Part shown: piece by piece, positions 1 through 7,369 of the stretch | Layout: every line of letters begins with the position of its first letter | Numbering within the stretch: the stretch's first letter is position 1 | Origin: a virus | Virus record (IMG/VR): IMGVR_UViG_3300021964_005476 | Coordinates: 1-22,613 of that record | Length of the DNA stretch: 22,613 nucleotides | Reading direction: 5' to 3' (one strand) | Notes under the pieces: model-generated | The model's input: only the letters and a program-made list of their open reading frames with translations | Database searches by the model: none | Told to the model about the DNA's origin: nothing | Position numbers and translations under genes: made by a program

Positions 1-1054
1 CAACATCTGTAGTGTCTGTACTTACCTCATCTTCTACTTCTTTAAAACTGAGCATTAGTTGATCCAAACAACCGCCCTCGTTTGATTCCCAAGCCTTGCG
101 GAACTGTAGGATAGGCTCTCCGCCACTAATTGGTTCAAACATAAGCCTGTTACCGCTCTTTACCAGCAAGCCTTTTTTCTCAGCCATGTCCACTAGTCCT
201 GAATATGGATTCATACCTGTTTCATATGGAATCTTAACTTGTACGCCTTCAAACGGTTTTGCATAACGAGTTTTCATTACTTTACAACCTGCACGAATAC
301 CGCGCACATCTGAAATCTTGTTACCTGCTTCATCTTCTTTGAGCTTCATCTTCTTCATTGCAATAACAATACTTGATGCATAGATAAAGCCTTGTCCGCC
401 TGAGATCTTGTCATCTGGATCAAACATATCTTGCGATGCATATGTGTGGTTAGTACACACCATGCCAACATTGTAACTGCCAAACATGTTCACACAGTTA
501 CGCACCAATGCCGTAAGTGCCTTGGGCTTGCGGCCTAGATCGCCTTTCATGTCGCCTTTACTAAACTGATCAACATCTGTTGGAGTTAGCAACATGCCCA
601 AACTATCGATAATAAACAGAACTTTAGGACGCTCTCCATCAGGTAATGCTTTGTAGTCACTCATGAATGTTGAAATAGTTTTAGCAACATCATCAATCAT
701 ACTCATGCTAAGTTTAAGCAGTTTATCTTCACTGGTATCTACACCTAGTGCCAAAAGCCATTGCTCATCCAGTGCGTTCTCTGAATCGACCATTACAACA
801 AAGATGCCTTGCTCTTGAGCACTTTTAGCAATGTTACCTGATACAAAGTAACTTTTACCTGCACCAGATTCACCAGCAAACACAGTAACCTTGCCCAGTG
901 GAACACCTTTGTGAAAGTCTCCACTGATAAGATAGTTTAGTGCATAGTTACCTGTGCTGATCCAATCTGTTGGATCATTGAACCCAATGCTGAGTCCGTC
1001 GATACTCTTTGTAATGTCCTTGCGGAACTTTGCTACGTCAAATGGTTTTGCCAT
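1..1054 (-). CDS. uvsX: UvsX/RecA-like recombinase (3' end beyond window)
   Basis: This reads as the T4 UvsX homologue, a RecA-type ATPase that forms filaments on single-stranded DNA and drives strand exchange in recombination-dependent replication and repair. From the ATG at 1054 the frame stays open for 351 codons to the window edge, so the C-terminus is missing. Walker A is GESGAGKS (residues 61-68) and Walker B is VLFIID (145-150). A segment near residues 190-215 (NHTYASQDMF, then SGGQGF) fits the DNA-binding loop region of RecA-like proteins. The start overlaps the end of the upstream SGNH-like gene by 17 bases, and AGGTG lies four bases before the ATG as a ribosome binding site. Its partner gp32 lies five genes upstream in the same transcriptional direction, an unusual separation. 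Family assignment is firm; the UvsX name rests on the phage context. Confidence 0.93.
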   Translation of the reverse strand, partial: MAKPFDVAKFRKDITKSIDGLSIGFNDPTDWISTGNYALNYLISGDFHKGVPLGKVTVFAGESGAGKSYFVSGNIAKSAQEQGIFVVMVDSENALDEQWLLALGVDTSEDKLLKLSMSMIDDVAKTISTFMSDYKALPDGERPKVLFIIDSLGMLLTPTDVDQFSKGDMKGDLGRKPKALTALVRNCVNMFGSYNVGMVCTNHTYASQDMFDPDDKISGGQGFIYASSIVIAMKKMKLKEDEAGNKISDVRGIRAGCKVMKTRYAKPFEGVQVKIPYETGMNPYSGLVDMAEKKGLLVKSGNRLMFEPISGGEPILQFRKAWESNEGGCLDQLMLSFKEVEDEVSTDTTDV

Positions 1055-2000
1055 GTTTCACCTGTGTAATTAAATTTAAAATGTTTTCAGCATATTGTTT
1101 ATGCTGTTTTGGTCCTGGATGCAGTTTATCTGTGCCGTAATCCAAATATTTTGGCCTAGAGTAATCTCTTTCCATCATTGGCGATAGATCAATATACTTG
1201 TCGTGCGATTCAAATACTGCATGTACCCACGAGCACCCGAGCAGATTGACAAGATACAATTCTGCTCTAATTTTATTGCAATAGTTAATAACTTGATTTA
1301 TGCTGTGTATATATTTTACTATTAACCATTCATAATCTGTATATTCTGTGACTAATAGATTTTTATCTTTTTTGTAATGTAACTGGATATAATCTGCTAT
1401 TGTCCTAGATTTATACTTCCAAGATTCTGAAAAGTCCATTCTTGCGAAATTAGTCAATCCTAAAATCACTTTATCGCCGGCATTGATATCTGCTCTTAAT
1501 AATTGATCAGTAGCACATGATATCGACGCCCCTGATTTTGCAATATTATACTCGGGCAAATTCAATTCTGATGATAACAACTGTCCAAATCTCTCATCAA
1601 TGGCGACACCATCTCCTGCACTTACAGAACAGCCGGCAATCCATAGCACTGGTTGTTCTACTGTTCTATCTATAACTTTGTTAAAACTATTATAAGATAT
1701 TTTTTTAATCCAATCAAGTCCTTTGACCTTGTGTTTAATCTTGCACAACATATCAATCATTACACCGTAATGGTAAAAATCAGAACTTGAATCCTCTGAC
1801 AGATTTATCAACTCAATGTTATCAGCATCCAAAAAAATATCATTCATAACATCATCATGTGCCATATCATCCAGCGAAGTGTGACAATTCAAAACTTCGT
1901 TACTTGAAATTATTTTTTGGTAATTATCCTGATGCACCAAGCAAGTTTCATTGCTGTGTTTGAAGTCTACTGTGGATATCAATAATTTGCCTATTGTCAT
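1038..2000 (-). CDS. SGNH/GDSL-like hydrolase domain protein
   Basis: A 320-residue protein. The first ~115 residues are not recognised. The rest resembles the SGNH hydrolase fold (esterases and acyl hydrolases that often act on sugar or lipid esters). Block I is AGCSVSAG with candidate nucleophile Ser125, in GCS instead of the usual GDS. A Gly-containing block II is near NIAKSGAS (152-159), and GLTN (181-184) matches the GxND block loosely. Block V is DKLHPG with Asp291 and His294 as candidate catalytic partners. The ATG at 2000 overlaps the upstream radical SAM stop as ATGA, with AAGGA about eight bases before it, so translation is probably coupled. No signal peptide or membrane segment is evident, so action is probably cytoplasmic or on the virion. 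A role in deacylating or esterifying a glycan or lipid made by the neighbouring enzymes is inference only. Confidence 0.6.
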   Translation of the reverse strand: MTIGKLLISTVDFKHSNETCLVHQDNYQKIISSNEVLNCHTSLDDMAHDDVMNDIFLDADNIELINLSEDSSSDFYHYGVMIDMLCKIKHKVKGLDWIKKISYNSFNKVIDRTVEQPVLWIAGCSVSAGDGVAIDERFGQLLSSELNLPEYNIAKSGASISCATDQLLRADINAGDKVILGLTNFARMDFSESWKYKSRTIADYIQLHYKKDKNLLVTEYTDYEWLIVKYIHSINQVINYCNKIRAELYLVNLLGCSWVHAVFESHDKYIDLSPMMERDYSRPKYLDYGTDKLHPGPKQHKQYAENILNLITQVKHGKTI

Positions 2001-3169
2001 GTGTCATTTCCTTGATAAATGACATTTGCCAGGTTATATAAATCTCTGAACGTTTTCCTACTGTCTAAGTTTCTACGTTGATCTAACATTCTCAATCGAC
2101 TTATGCTGTTTGCTAAGTCTTTTTCAAATGGTTGTTCGACGTATCTTAGTAAATTCTTATAACTGTCTTCTAACAAGTATCCAGGTTGCTTGTCAATACG
2201 TTTTTGTAACCTAATTTTTATACATTCTAACATATCATCAGGCAGATGTCGAACATTTAGGTAAAGAGGACTCAGTAATGCACCAATAATAAAACTATTA
2301 TTATGATAACCTAAATCTTGAAAAAAGTCAACGGTATCAAACAAACTGTTGTAATTTAGCAGGAAATACAGCATATTAAAACTTATTTTGTGCCCTGTAC
2401 TTTTTACGATGCTTAGGTTATCTAAAAAATCTTTCCAACTACCCCCATGACGTATGTATTCAAATTCTTCACCTGTTGTTTCTGCACTAATAGTCCAATG
2501 AACATTTTCGAATTTGCATACAGTATCAAACACCCGGGTATCTGTTTTACTAAGGTTAGTGTTTATTCTTAGATTTACACCAGGATTTTGTTCTAGCAAT
2601 ATGTCGAGCAAGTCTTGATTCTGTTTCATTAACAGTGGTTCACCGCCTGCTAGATAAACATGCTTGTAGTTTTTAGCATTGTCAAATATGTAGTTTTTGA
2701 AATCGTCTAATTGTTGATCACTGGGTTGTTCTACGTGTTGTTTTAGTTCGCTTGCCCACTTACTGCTGAACTCACTGCTACAATACACACAAGCAAAATT
2801 ACACAGGTTACTCCATCTAATGTCTATTGCTTTTAGGTCATGATTGTTGTGTGCATAATCACTTAACGGTTCTTGTTTAAGTTCTCTAATGTAAAAGATC
2901 CTGTCACTGATTATATCAAATGCACGTTTACCACCTTCTAAATCGTAACAGGTATGGCAATCAGGACCAGGTTGATCATTGAGCATGCATTCTTGCGTGT
3001 GTAAATTTGTTTCTCCATAGAGGATATCCTGTATACTATTGTCTTTGATATTTCCTATGCTACCCGCACTGCGTATACAATTTTTTACCTTTCCGTCAAA
3101 GTTGTACATTAACCCTTTCCAGGGCATGGGACAAAACACTCCATTGGTTAGAATACGTTTTGCATCCAT
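1997..3169 (-). CDS. Radical SAM enzyme with N-terminal twitch-type Cys domain (copy 1)
   Basis: A 390-residue radical SAM protein. The core motif CxxxCxxC is at Cys123, Cys127 and Cys130 (CNFACVYC) and would hold the [4Fe-4S] cluster that cleaves S-adenosylmethionine. GGEPLL at 175-180 is the usual SAM-binding GGE motif. Ahead of the core lies a ~110-residue region with Cys13, Cys31, Cys61, Cys71 and Cys74, matching the N-terminal twitch arrangement (a small SPASM-like auxiliary-cluster domain) of a radical SAM group seen in phages. It resembles the third copy at 10726-11862 closely, sharing SSKWA after the core cysteines and RHGG near residue 240. The start overlaps the SDR stop by one base (TAATG), with only a weak Shine-Dalgarno, so reinitiation is likely. 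The reaction and substrate are unknown. Relatives with auxiliary clusters often modify peptides, but this cannot be assumed here. Confidence 0.85.
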   Translation of the reverse strand: MDAKRILTNGVFCPMPWKGLMYNFDGKVKNCIRSAGSIGNIKDNSIQDILYGETNLHTQECMLNDQPGPDCHTCYDLEGGKRAFDIISDRIFYIRELKQEPLSDYAHNNHDLKAIDIRWSNLCNFACVYCSSEFSSKWASELKQHVEQPSDQQLDDFKNYIFDNAKNYKHVYLAGGEPLLMKQNQDLLDILLEQNPGVNLRINTNLSKTDTRVFDTVCKFENVHWTISAETTGEEFEYIRHGGSWKDFLDNLSIVKSTGHKISFNMLYFLLNYNSLFDTVDFFQDLGYHNNSFIIGALLSPLYLNVRHLPDDMLECIKIRLQKRIDKQPGYLLEDSYKNLLRYVEQPFEKDLANSISRLRMLDQRRNLDSRKTFRDLYNLANVIYQGNDT

Positions 3170-3744
3170 TAGATATCCGGAGCCTGCTTTTTAAATGTAA
3201 TTGAAAAATCACTGGGAAAAAGTTTATGTTTTCTACATTCAATGTAGAAGTTACAAACTGCATGTACCCATTGGTTTACATCTGCTGCATTTTCGTTAGC
3301 AATATTATATGGTTGCGTAGCAACAGCACCCGGGCGAATAGTTACTATTCTAACTTTGTTGTCCTGTGCTTTTAAAGTCTTGCATGCATCTTCAAGAGCT
3401 CTTTTCTGTACCCTATATGCAATAATAGCTCCAGTGGAATGATTGTCAACTGTAGGAAGATTGTAACTCTCTGTCATTGCAGTTCCTATATTCCAAATCA
3501 TCTTGGTATTATCGTCTTGCCAATGATTAGCAACTTGCAAAAGCAGTTCGGTTTGAGCAAATCCACTTTGTGCATTGTTAATAAACATGTCACATTCTGT
3601 GATAATTTTAGTTACGTGGTCAATGTCCTTTATGTTAAATCCATTACGTTGACTGATTCCAACAATGTCGTGTCCTCTGTCAGTGAGGTAGGTTGCAAAC
3701 GCCTGTCCAATGCCGGCTGTGTGTCCAGTGATAGCAATTTTCAT
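3169..3744 (-). CDS. Short-chain dehydrogenase/reductase (SDR)
   Basis: A compact 191-residue NAD(P)-dependent oxidoreductase of the SDR family. The N-terminus has the Rossmann dinucleotide loop TGHTAGIG (6-13). NNAQ at 56-59 corresponds to the family NNAG motif, and the catalytic pair is Tyr110 and Lys114 (YRVQK). RPGAV at 137-141 follows, as in classical SDRs. The catalytic Ser usually found about 13 residues before the Tyr is not obvious, and the protein is shorter than the ~250-residue norm, so the substrate side may be reduced. The ATG overlaps the upstream radical SAM stop as ATGA, and AAAGGA lies seven bases before it, a good ribosome binding site. It is sandwiched between two radical SAM genes. 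SDRs in such settings commonly reduce or oxidise nucleotide sugars or other small carbonyl compounds; the actual substrate is not visible. Confidence 0.85.
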   Translation of the reverse strand: MKIAITGHTAGIGQAFATYLTDRGHDIVGISQRNGFNIKDIDHVTKIITECDMFINNAQSGFAQTELLLQVANHWQDDNTKMIWNIGTAMTESYNLPTVDNHSTGAIIAYRVQKRALEDACKTLKAQDNKVRIVTIRPGAVATQPYNIANENAADVNQWVHAVCNFYIECRKHKLFPSDFSITFKKQAPDI

Positions 3745-4778
3745 AGATAGTCCTTTATTGATATATTGCGCAAGGTATCCTGTTTGTTTATATAGTTGTC
3801 TAATTCTATTTGGTTGCAGTCTTGCGTAGCGATATGTTTTACAATATCTTGGTTTTGTAAATTATTTTTAGCGGATTGCGTTAGACTGTTTGTAAAGGTT
3901 GGATCAAGTGCAATAGGACTGGTAAGAAAAGCCCAATCATGATCAAGTCCGACGTTTCTGGCGTATGTTGTAATGTTATCAAAATCTTTTACGTTAAGAG
4001 CACTTACGGTAGTCCATGCTTGTAATTTTAAATTTTTGTACTCTGATTTCAAATGGTTATACTGATCCACAATTTTTGTGTATCGAGTCCACTTTATTGG
4101 CCAACGCACATAGTCATGAACTTGTCCAACACCATCGAGACTTAATGTTATTATAACAGTGATATTTCGTTTAAGTATATCTGTTAGGTGTGGCAAAACT
4201 TTACTACCATTGGTGTTTACTCTCAATACTTTTACGTGATCTGGCAAGTTTGCTAAGATTTGCTGATACGCTGGACTAGCAGTAGGTTCACCGCCATTTA
4301 AATCAAGTTCAACTATTCTGTCTCTAGGTATTTGTTTAAACAACTTACTATTGTCTACTTTTATATAATTGTTAGATGTTAAACTTCCTATTTTTGTGCT
4401 AAGTCTTGCACTACATGTTTGACACGCACTATTACAGATGTTGTCAAGGACACCGCCTAGGATTAGATAGTCTTTTCTGATAAACGATAATAACTTATCT
4501 CGCTCTATACTGTTCAAACGGATACTGTGTGGCTGTTCAGTTTCTTCAGTTTGCTGACAGCGACGGCATTCTAACGGCCATTGGTTATTGCTCATTTGAC
4601 TTTTTACACTGCCTAGCCAACTACTGTTTTCCATTTCTTCCCAACTACTAAATGTTGGACTGCCCACCATATGCCCACACTTGCCTATAGAGCCATTGGC
4701 ATTAAAGCGAACAAAATGTTCTAGTCTAGGGCAGTAAAGTTTTTGCAATTTCTCGAAACCTTTCTGTAAAGATATCAT
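3741..4778 (-). CDS. Radical SAM enzyme with N-terminal twitch-type Cys domain (copy 2, divergent)
   Basis: Counting from a possible GTG at 4787, the radical SAM core is Cys118, Cys122 and Cys125 (CNSACQTC), GGEPTA follows at 165-170, and the N-terminal auxiliary cysteines are Cys19, Cys37, Cys74 and Cys77. It is clearly the same architecture as the other two radical SAM proteins here, but more distant: it lacks SSKWA after the core and has VRWP where the others have RHGG. I chose the ATG at 4778 (345 residues). The GTG at 4787 is nine bases further upstream, and a TTG near 4750 would leave only a few residues before the first Cys. With the ATG the gene overlaps the upstream sulfotransferase by 53 bases, and no good Shine-Dalgarno is seen, so coupling to upstream translation is likely. 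Substrate unknown. Confidence 0.8.
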   Translation of the reverse strand: MISLQKGFEKLQKLYCPRLEHFVRFNANGSIGKCGHMVGSPTFSSWEEMENSSWLGSVKSQMSNNQWPLECRRCQQTEETEQPHSIRLNSIERDKLLSFIRKDYLILGGVLDNICNSACQTCSARLSTKIGSLTSNNYIKVDNSKLFKQIPRDRIVELDLNGGEPTASPAYQQILANLPDHVKVLRVNTNGSKVLPHLTDILKRNITVIITLSLDGVGQVHDYVRWPIKWTRYTKIVDQYNHLKSEYKNLKLQAWTTVSALNVKDFDNITTYARNVGLDHDWAFLTSPIALDPTFTNSLTQSAKNNLQNQDIVKHIATQDCNQIELDNYINKQDTLRNISIKDYL

Positions 4779-5382
4779 ACACACCACTTGGATGTTGTTT
4801 TACATGTTCAATGACTTGTCGGAAAGTTAAACTCACACCGTCGAAGTCCTGAAGCATCTGATCTAAGAACCACCATAGCTTCATGTCTTCACTGGTACTT
4901 GTTAACACCTTTTGTACAAAATCATTGCTCGGCTTTGTGATACCTGCATTTCTATTGTGTTTAGTGATATTTGCTATATCTTGGAAATTTCTGAAACATA
5001 GTTTAGCATTAACATTGCAAAACCTTGACAGATTTACTAACCACAGAAACTGCGGGAGATAATGTCTGTTTAAAAAATTATACCGGGTAGCAAACCAAAT
5101 GCAGGTACTAGGATCAAGATGAGGATGATCCCTTATTAGTTGCTGGATGTAAGTGTTTACGCCACTGATGTAACGCTGTTGTGGGTCTCTGATGTAAACG
5201 TCGATGTTGTCTAAATCAGCAATTTCGTGATTACTGTAAACCTTTAAGTTGTTATCTCTTATTTCGCGTCTCAATGAAGAACTGCCGTTTTTTTGTATGA
5301 GATAAACAAATTGATTGTGAGATAGCATTTCTACTACCTCACAATCGTTAGGAAACAGTTCAGTATCGAACTGTGTTAACAT
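4726..5382 (-). CDS. Sulfotransferase-like protein
   Basis: A 218-residue protein with the two hallmark segments of PAPS-dependent sulfotransferases. The 5'-phosphosulfate loop is QKNGSSSL (30-37), with Lys31 and the Ser run. The 3'-phosphate-binding segment is IRDPQQRYISG (64-74), with Arg65 and Ser73. Such enzymes move a sulfuryl group from PAPS to a hydroxyl or amine on a carbohydrate, lipid or protein. The protein is smaller than most cellular sulfotransferases but in range for phage and bacterial Sulfotransfer_2-like members. Its ATG shares one base with the gp32 stop (TAATG) and has no clear ribosome binding site of its own, so expression probably depends on gp32 translation. A glycosyltransferase-like gene lies just upstream of gp32, which makes a sulfated glycan a reasonable but unproven product. 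Confidence 0.72.
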   Translation of the reverse strand: MLTQFDTELFPNDCEVVEMLSHNQFVYLIQKNGSSSLRREIRDNNLKVYSNHEIADLDNIDVYIRDPQQRYISGVNTYIQQLIRDHPHLDPSTCIWFATRYNFLNRHYLPQFLWLVNLSRFCNVNAKLCFRNFQDIANITKHNRNAGITKPSNDFVQKVLTSTSEDMKLWWFLDQMLQDFDGVSLTFRQVIEHVKQHPSGVYDIFTERFREIAKTLLP

Positions 5383-6386
5383 TATTGAGTTTGTTGTCTG
5401 CTACGGATCATCGCTAGGATGTCTTCAGCCTTCTGATTGGTTGCTGGTGCTTCAGTTTGTACTGGTGCCTCAGCAACAGGGGCTGACTCAGCGGCCGACT
5501 CTGCCACAGGGGGAATTGGTGCAGGAGTCGGCGTTGGAGTTGCTTCCGCTACAGGAGTGCTAACCGTTCCAGAGCCATTATTTGGAGCAGTTGCAGGAGC
5601 ACTGAAGCCTGCTGGACGGAAGTAAGATCCCCAACGTTCTGGGTCATAAGGTTGCCCGTCTACACTGGCTTCGAACATTTCTTGCATGATCTTTTGCTCT
5701 TCTTCACTTGGACGCTTAGGAAGGAAATCGTTCAAGTTGAACAAGCCGTGATCGTTTACTGCTTGAAGTTCTTCTACAGTCAGTGCAGTTTCTTTACGGG
5801 CCCACTTACTGGTTGAGTAGTCTGCATATCCGCCTTTGCTTGTTTTGCTTACACGGAAGTCAAGACCACGTTCATAGTCTGTTGGCAGTTCTTCCAACTC
5901 AGGATCCATCAATGCTGATTTGATGATTTGGAAAATCTGCGGACCAATTATAAATCTGCGGATTGGGTTTGCTGGTGTATTATCGTCATTGATCGCATTC
6001 TCTCGAACAAATCCTTGCATGATGTAACTACGCTTCTTCCAATACTTGCGTCCCATGTCTTCAAGGCTTGCGTCCTTGAACCATGTGCGTACTTCAGAAA
6101 GAATAGAGCATGATTCGCCCCACATTTCCACACAAGGTACTTGTACCAATGTATTGCGAGAGTCCATCTCGCCTTTGATGCCATTGAATGGCAGTTTGAT
6201 CATTGCACGTTCTACCCAAAAGAACGTGTTGTTGTTATCCCCATCAGGAAGGAAGCGAAGTAACGATGAGTCGCCTTCGTTCATGTTCCAATGTGGGTAA
6301 ATTGCGTTGTCGCCGCCTTGACCTGAAGTGCCTTGTTTGCTCTCTGCGGCCGAGAGTCTAGCACGAATTTCTGCTAAAGATGCCAT
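5382..6386 (-). CDS. 32: Single-stranded DNA-binding protein gp32
   Basis: T4 gp32 homologue, the single-stranded DNA-binding protein of phage replication, recombination and repair. The N-terminal segment MASLAEIRARL is a basic, self-association-like arm. The core carries PHW (31-33), a Ser-Leu-Leu-Arg-Phe-Leu-Pro stretch (41-47) and WVERAMIKLPFNGIKG (57-72), typical of marine T4-like gp32. Length is 334 residues against 301 in T4. Two differences stand out. Only Cys85 and Cys93 are seen where T4 uses one His and three Cys for zinc. The C-terminal ~85 residues are Pro/Ala-rich with scattered Glu and lack the dense Asp/Glu tail of T4. AAAGGA lies nine bases before the ATG. The 125-base leader upstream carries a late-promoter-like box and two hairpins (listed separately). 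Confidence 0.9.
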   Translation of the reverse strand: MASLAEIRARLSAAESKQGTSGQGGDNAIYPHWNMNEGDSSLLRFLPDGDNNNTFFWVERAMIKLPFNGIKGEMDSRNTLVQVPCVEMWGESCSILSEVRTWFKDASLEDMGRKYWKKRSYIMQGFVRENAINDDNTPANPIRRFIIGPQIFQIIKSALMDPELEELPTDYERGLDFRVSKTSKGGYADYSTSKWARKETALTVEELQAVNDHGLFNLNDFLPKRPSEEEQKIMQEMFEASVDGQPYDPERWGSYFRPAGFSAPATAPNNGSGTVSTPVAEATPTPTPAPIPPVAESAAESAPVAEAPVQTEAPATNQKAEDILAMIRSRQQTQ

Positions 6387-6397
6387 ATTGTTTTTCC

Positions 6398-6477
6398 TTT
6401 GCCTATCTAAATGCCTACGATGAGCAACTACTCATCTGTGTTTGCCTAAATGCATAACACTGCGTACAGTATATGCA
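6398..6477 (-). promoter_or_regulatory. gp32 mRNA leader with two hairpins and an imperfect repeat
   Basis: Read on the minus strand, the first hairpin spans 6477-6451. TGCATA pairs with TATGCA and an inner ACTG pairs with CAGT around the loop TACG; with a T-G wobble this gives about 11 pairs and one bulge. The second hairpin is at 6436-6419, a 6-bp stem GATGAG/CTCATC with a six-base loop. Flanking the second hairpin is a repeat (plus-strand TTTGCCTAAATGC at 6441-6453, and the same with a four-base insertion at 6398-6414). The promoter-like box at 6482-6488 would start the RNA almost exactly at the first hairpin. T4 gp32 represses its own translation through a structured leader; this may be the equivalent, but that is inference. 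Confidence 0.5.
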
Positions 6478-6481
6478 ATGT

Positions 6482-6488
6482 TATTTAG
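6482..6488 (-). promoter_or_regulatory. Late-promoter-like box upstream of gp32
   Basis: The minus strand reads CTAAATA, close to the T4 late consensus TATAAATA and to boxes described in T4-like cyanophages. It lies in the only noncoding gap of this region, between the glycosyltransferase stop and the gp32 leader. By T4 geometry (box at about -13 to -6) the start would be near 6476, at the base of the first leader hairpin. gp32 may also be read through from upstream. Confidence 0.5.
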
Positions 6489-6511
6489 TATGTCTACACA
6501 AAACGGTTAAA

Positions 6512-7369
6512 TTATGTTCTCGAAATGGTAAGAATTTTTTCTTGGATATTTTGCGGTATCTGTACGTCATACTGCTCAAACCATTGAGGATCAATGTCCT
6601 TGTCAGTGCCAAAGAAGGTCCAAAATTTTGCTTGGTTTTCGACATCAGCGTCTATACGCAATGGCCAAAATTCAAGCCCTATGTCTTCACCAAGTATATT
6701 AGCACGAAACACTTCTAATAGATCCCATTCAGTCATGCTTAAACTTTCTTCTGTTGGTCCAAATCCTATTATACGCTCTTCTTTGATTAAATGCAAGTGT
6801 ACTAGATTAAAATCATTGACATGAATTTTACTTACATATTCACGTAATCGCATCAGGTGATGTTTTTCTACCCAACGGAAAGGTGCATGATGAGTGAACA
6901 ACAGTCGGTTATTTTTTTCTAACAGTATGTTTGGTGTTTTTAGAATGTGTTGCAGATAACTCCTATTCTGTGCGTGGATAAGTTTATTACGACGCGGTAC
7001 ATAATTAAAGGGTGTACTGCCGTAGTTTAGCATTTCTTTCAAATAGACGTCACCATCGGTGACGTACCAAAGATCTCCTGGCAAGAATCTATCAATGTTT
7101 AGTTTTACCAACTGTTGGGTAAGCCAACCATCCCAAATATATGGCCAGCCAAATTCACTAAACTTTACCACACGAAAATCAAAGTTGTAAAATTCTTGAA
7201 TGTCTTGAATATAATCGCCATCCCAAGTATTATATTGTTGCCCAATATCGTCTACAAAAAGATAAACAGGTACCTGCCAATCAGTAAGATTTAACAGATT
7301 TTTGATAGTGAGTAAGGTAGTAACGCAGTGACCAGGGTAGGTGATCACTGCGATTGCATCTGGAGTCAT
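6512..7369 (-). CDS. Glycosyltransferase-like protein (DUF6492 type)
   Basis: A 285-residue protein resembling putative glycosyltransferases of the DUF6492 kind. It begins with a Rossmann-like strand (AIAVITYPGH, residues 5-14) and has FVDD at 38-41. A DxD-type motif (YVTDGDVYL, Asp105 and Asp107) would hold the metal and nucleotide sugar in GT-A enzymes. WLTQQLVKL at 82-90 is a Q-x-x-K-L pattern common in this group just before the DxD. Pairs of His and aromatic residues follow at 172-195. The ATG overlaps the stop of the upstream 409-residue gene as ATGA, so translation is coupled. The phage could use it on host surface glycan, on modified DNA bases or on virion proteins; the sequence does not say which. 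It sits two genes from a sulfotransferase. Confidence 0.6.
   Translation of the reverse strand: MTPDAIAVITYPGHCVTTLLTIKNLLNLTDWQVPVYLFVDDIGQQYNTWDGDYIQDIQEFYNFDFRVVKFSEFGWPYIWDGWLTQQLVKLNIDRFLPGDLWYVTDGDVYLKEMLNYGSTPFNYVPRRNKLIHAQNRSYLQHILKTPNILLEKNNRLLFTHHAPFRWVEKHHLMRLREYVSKIHVNDFNLVHLHLIKEERIIGFGPTEESLSMTEWDLLEVFRANILGEDIGLEFWPLRIDADVENQAKFWTFFGTDKDIDPQWFEQYDVQIPQNIQEKILTISRT

Noticed and set aside
3439-3750. Plus-strand open frame of about 100 codons opposite the SDR gene
   Set aside because: It mirrors a gene with clear SDR motifs and has no ribosome binding site or recognisable protein.
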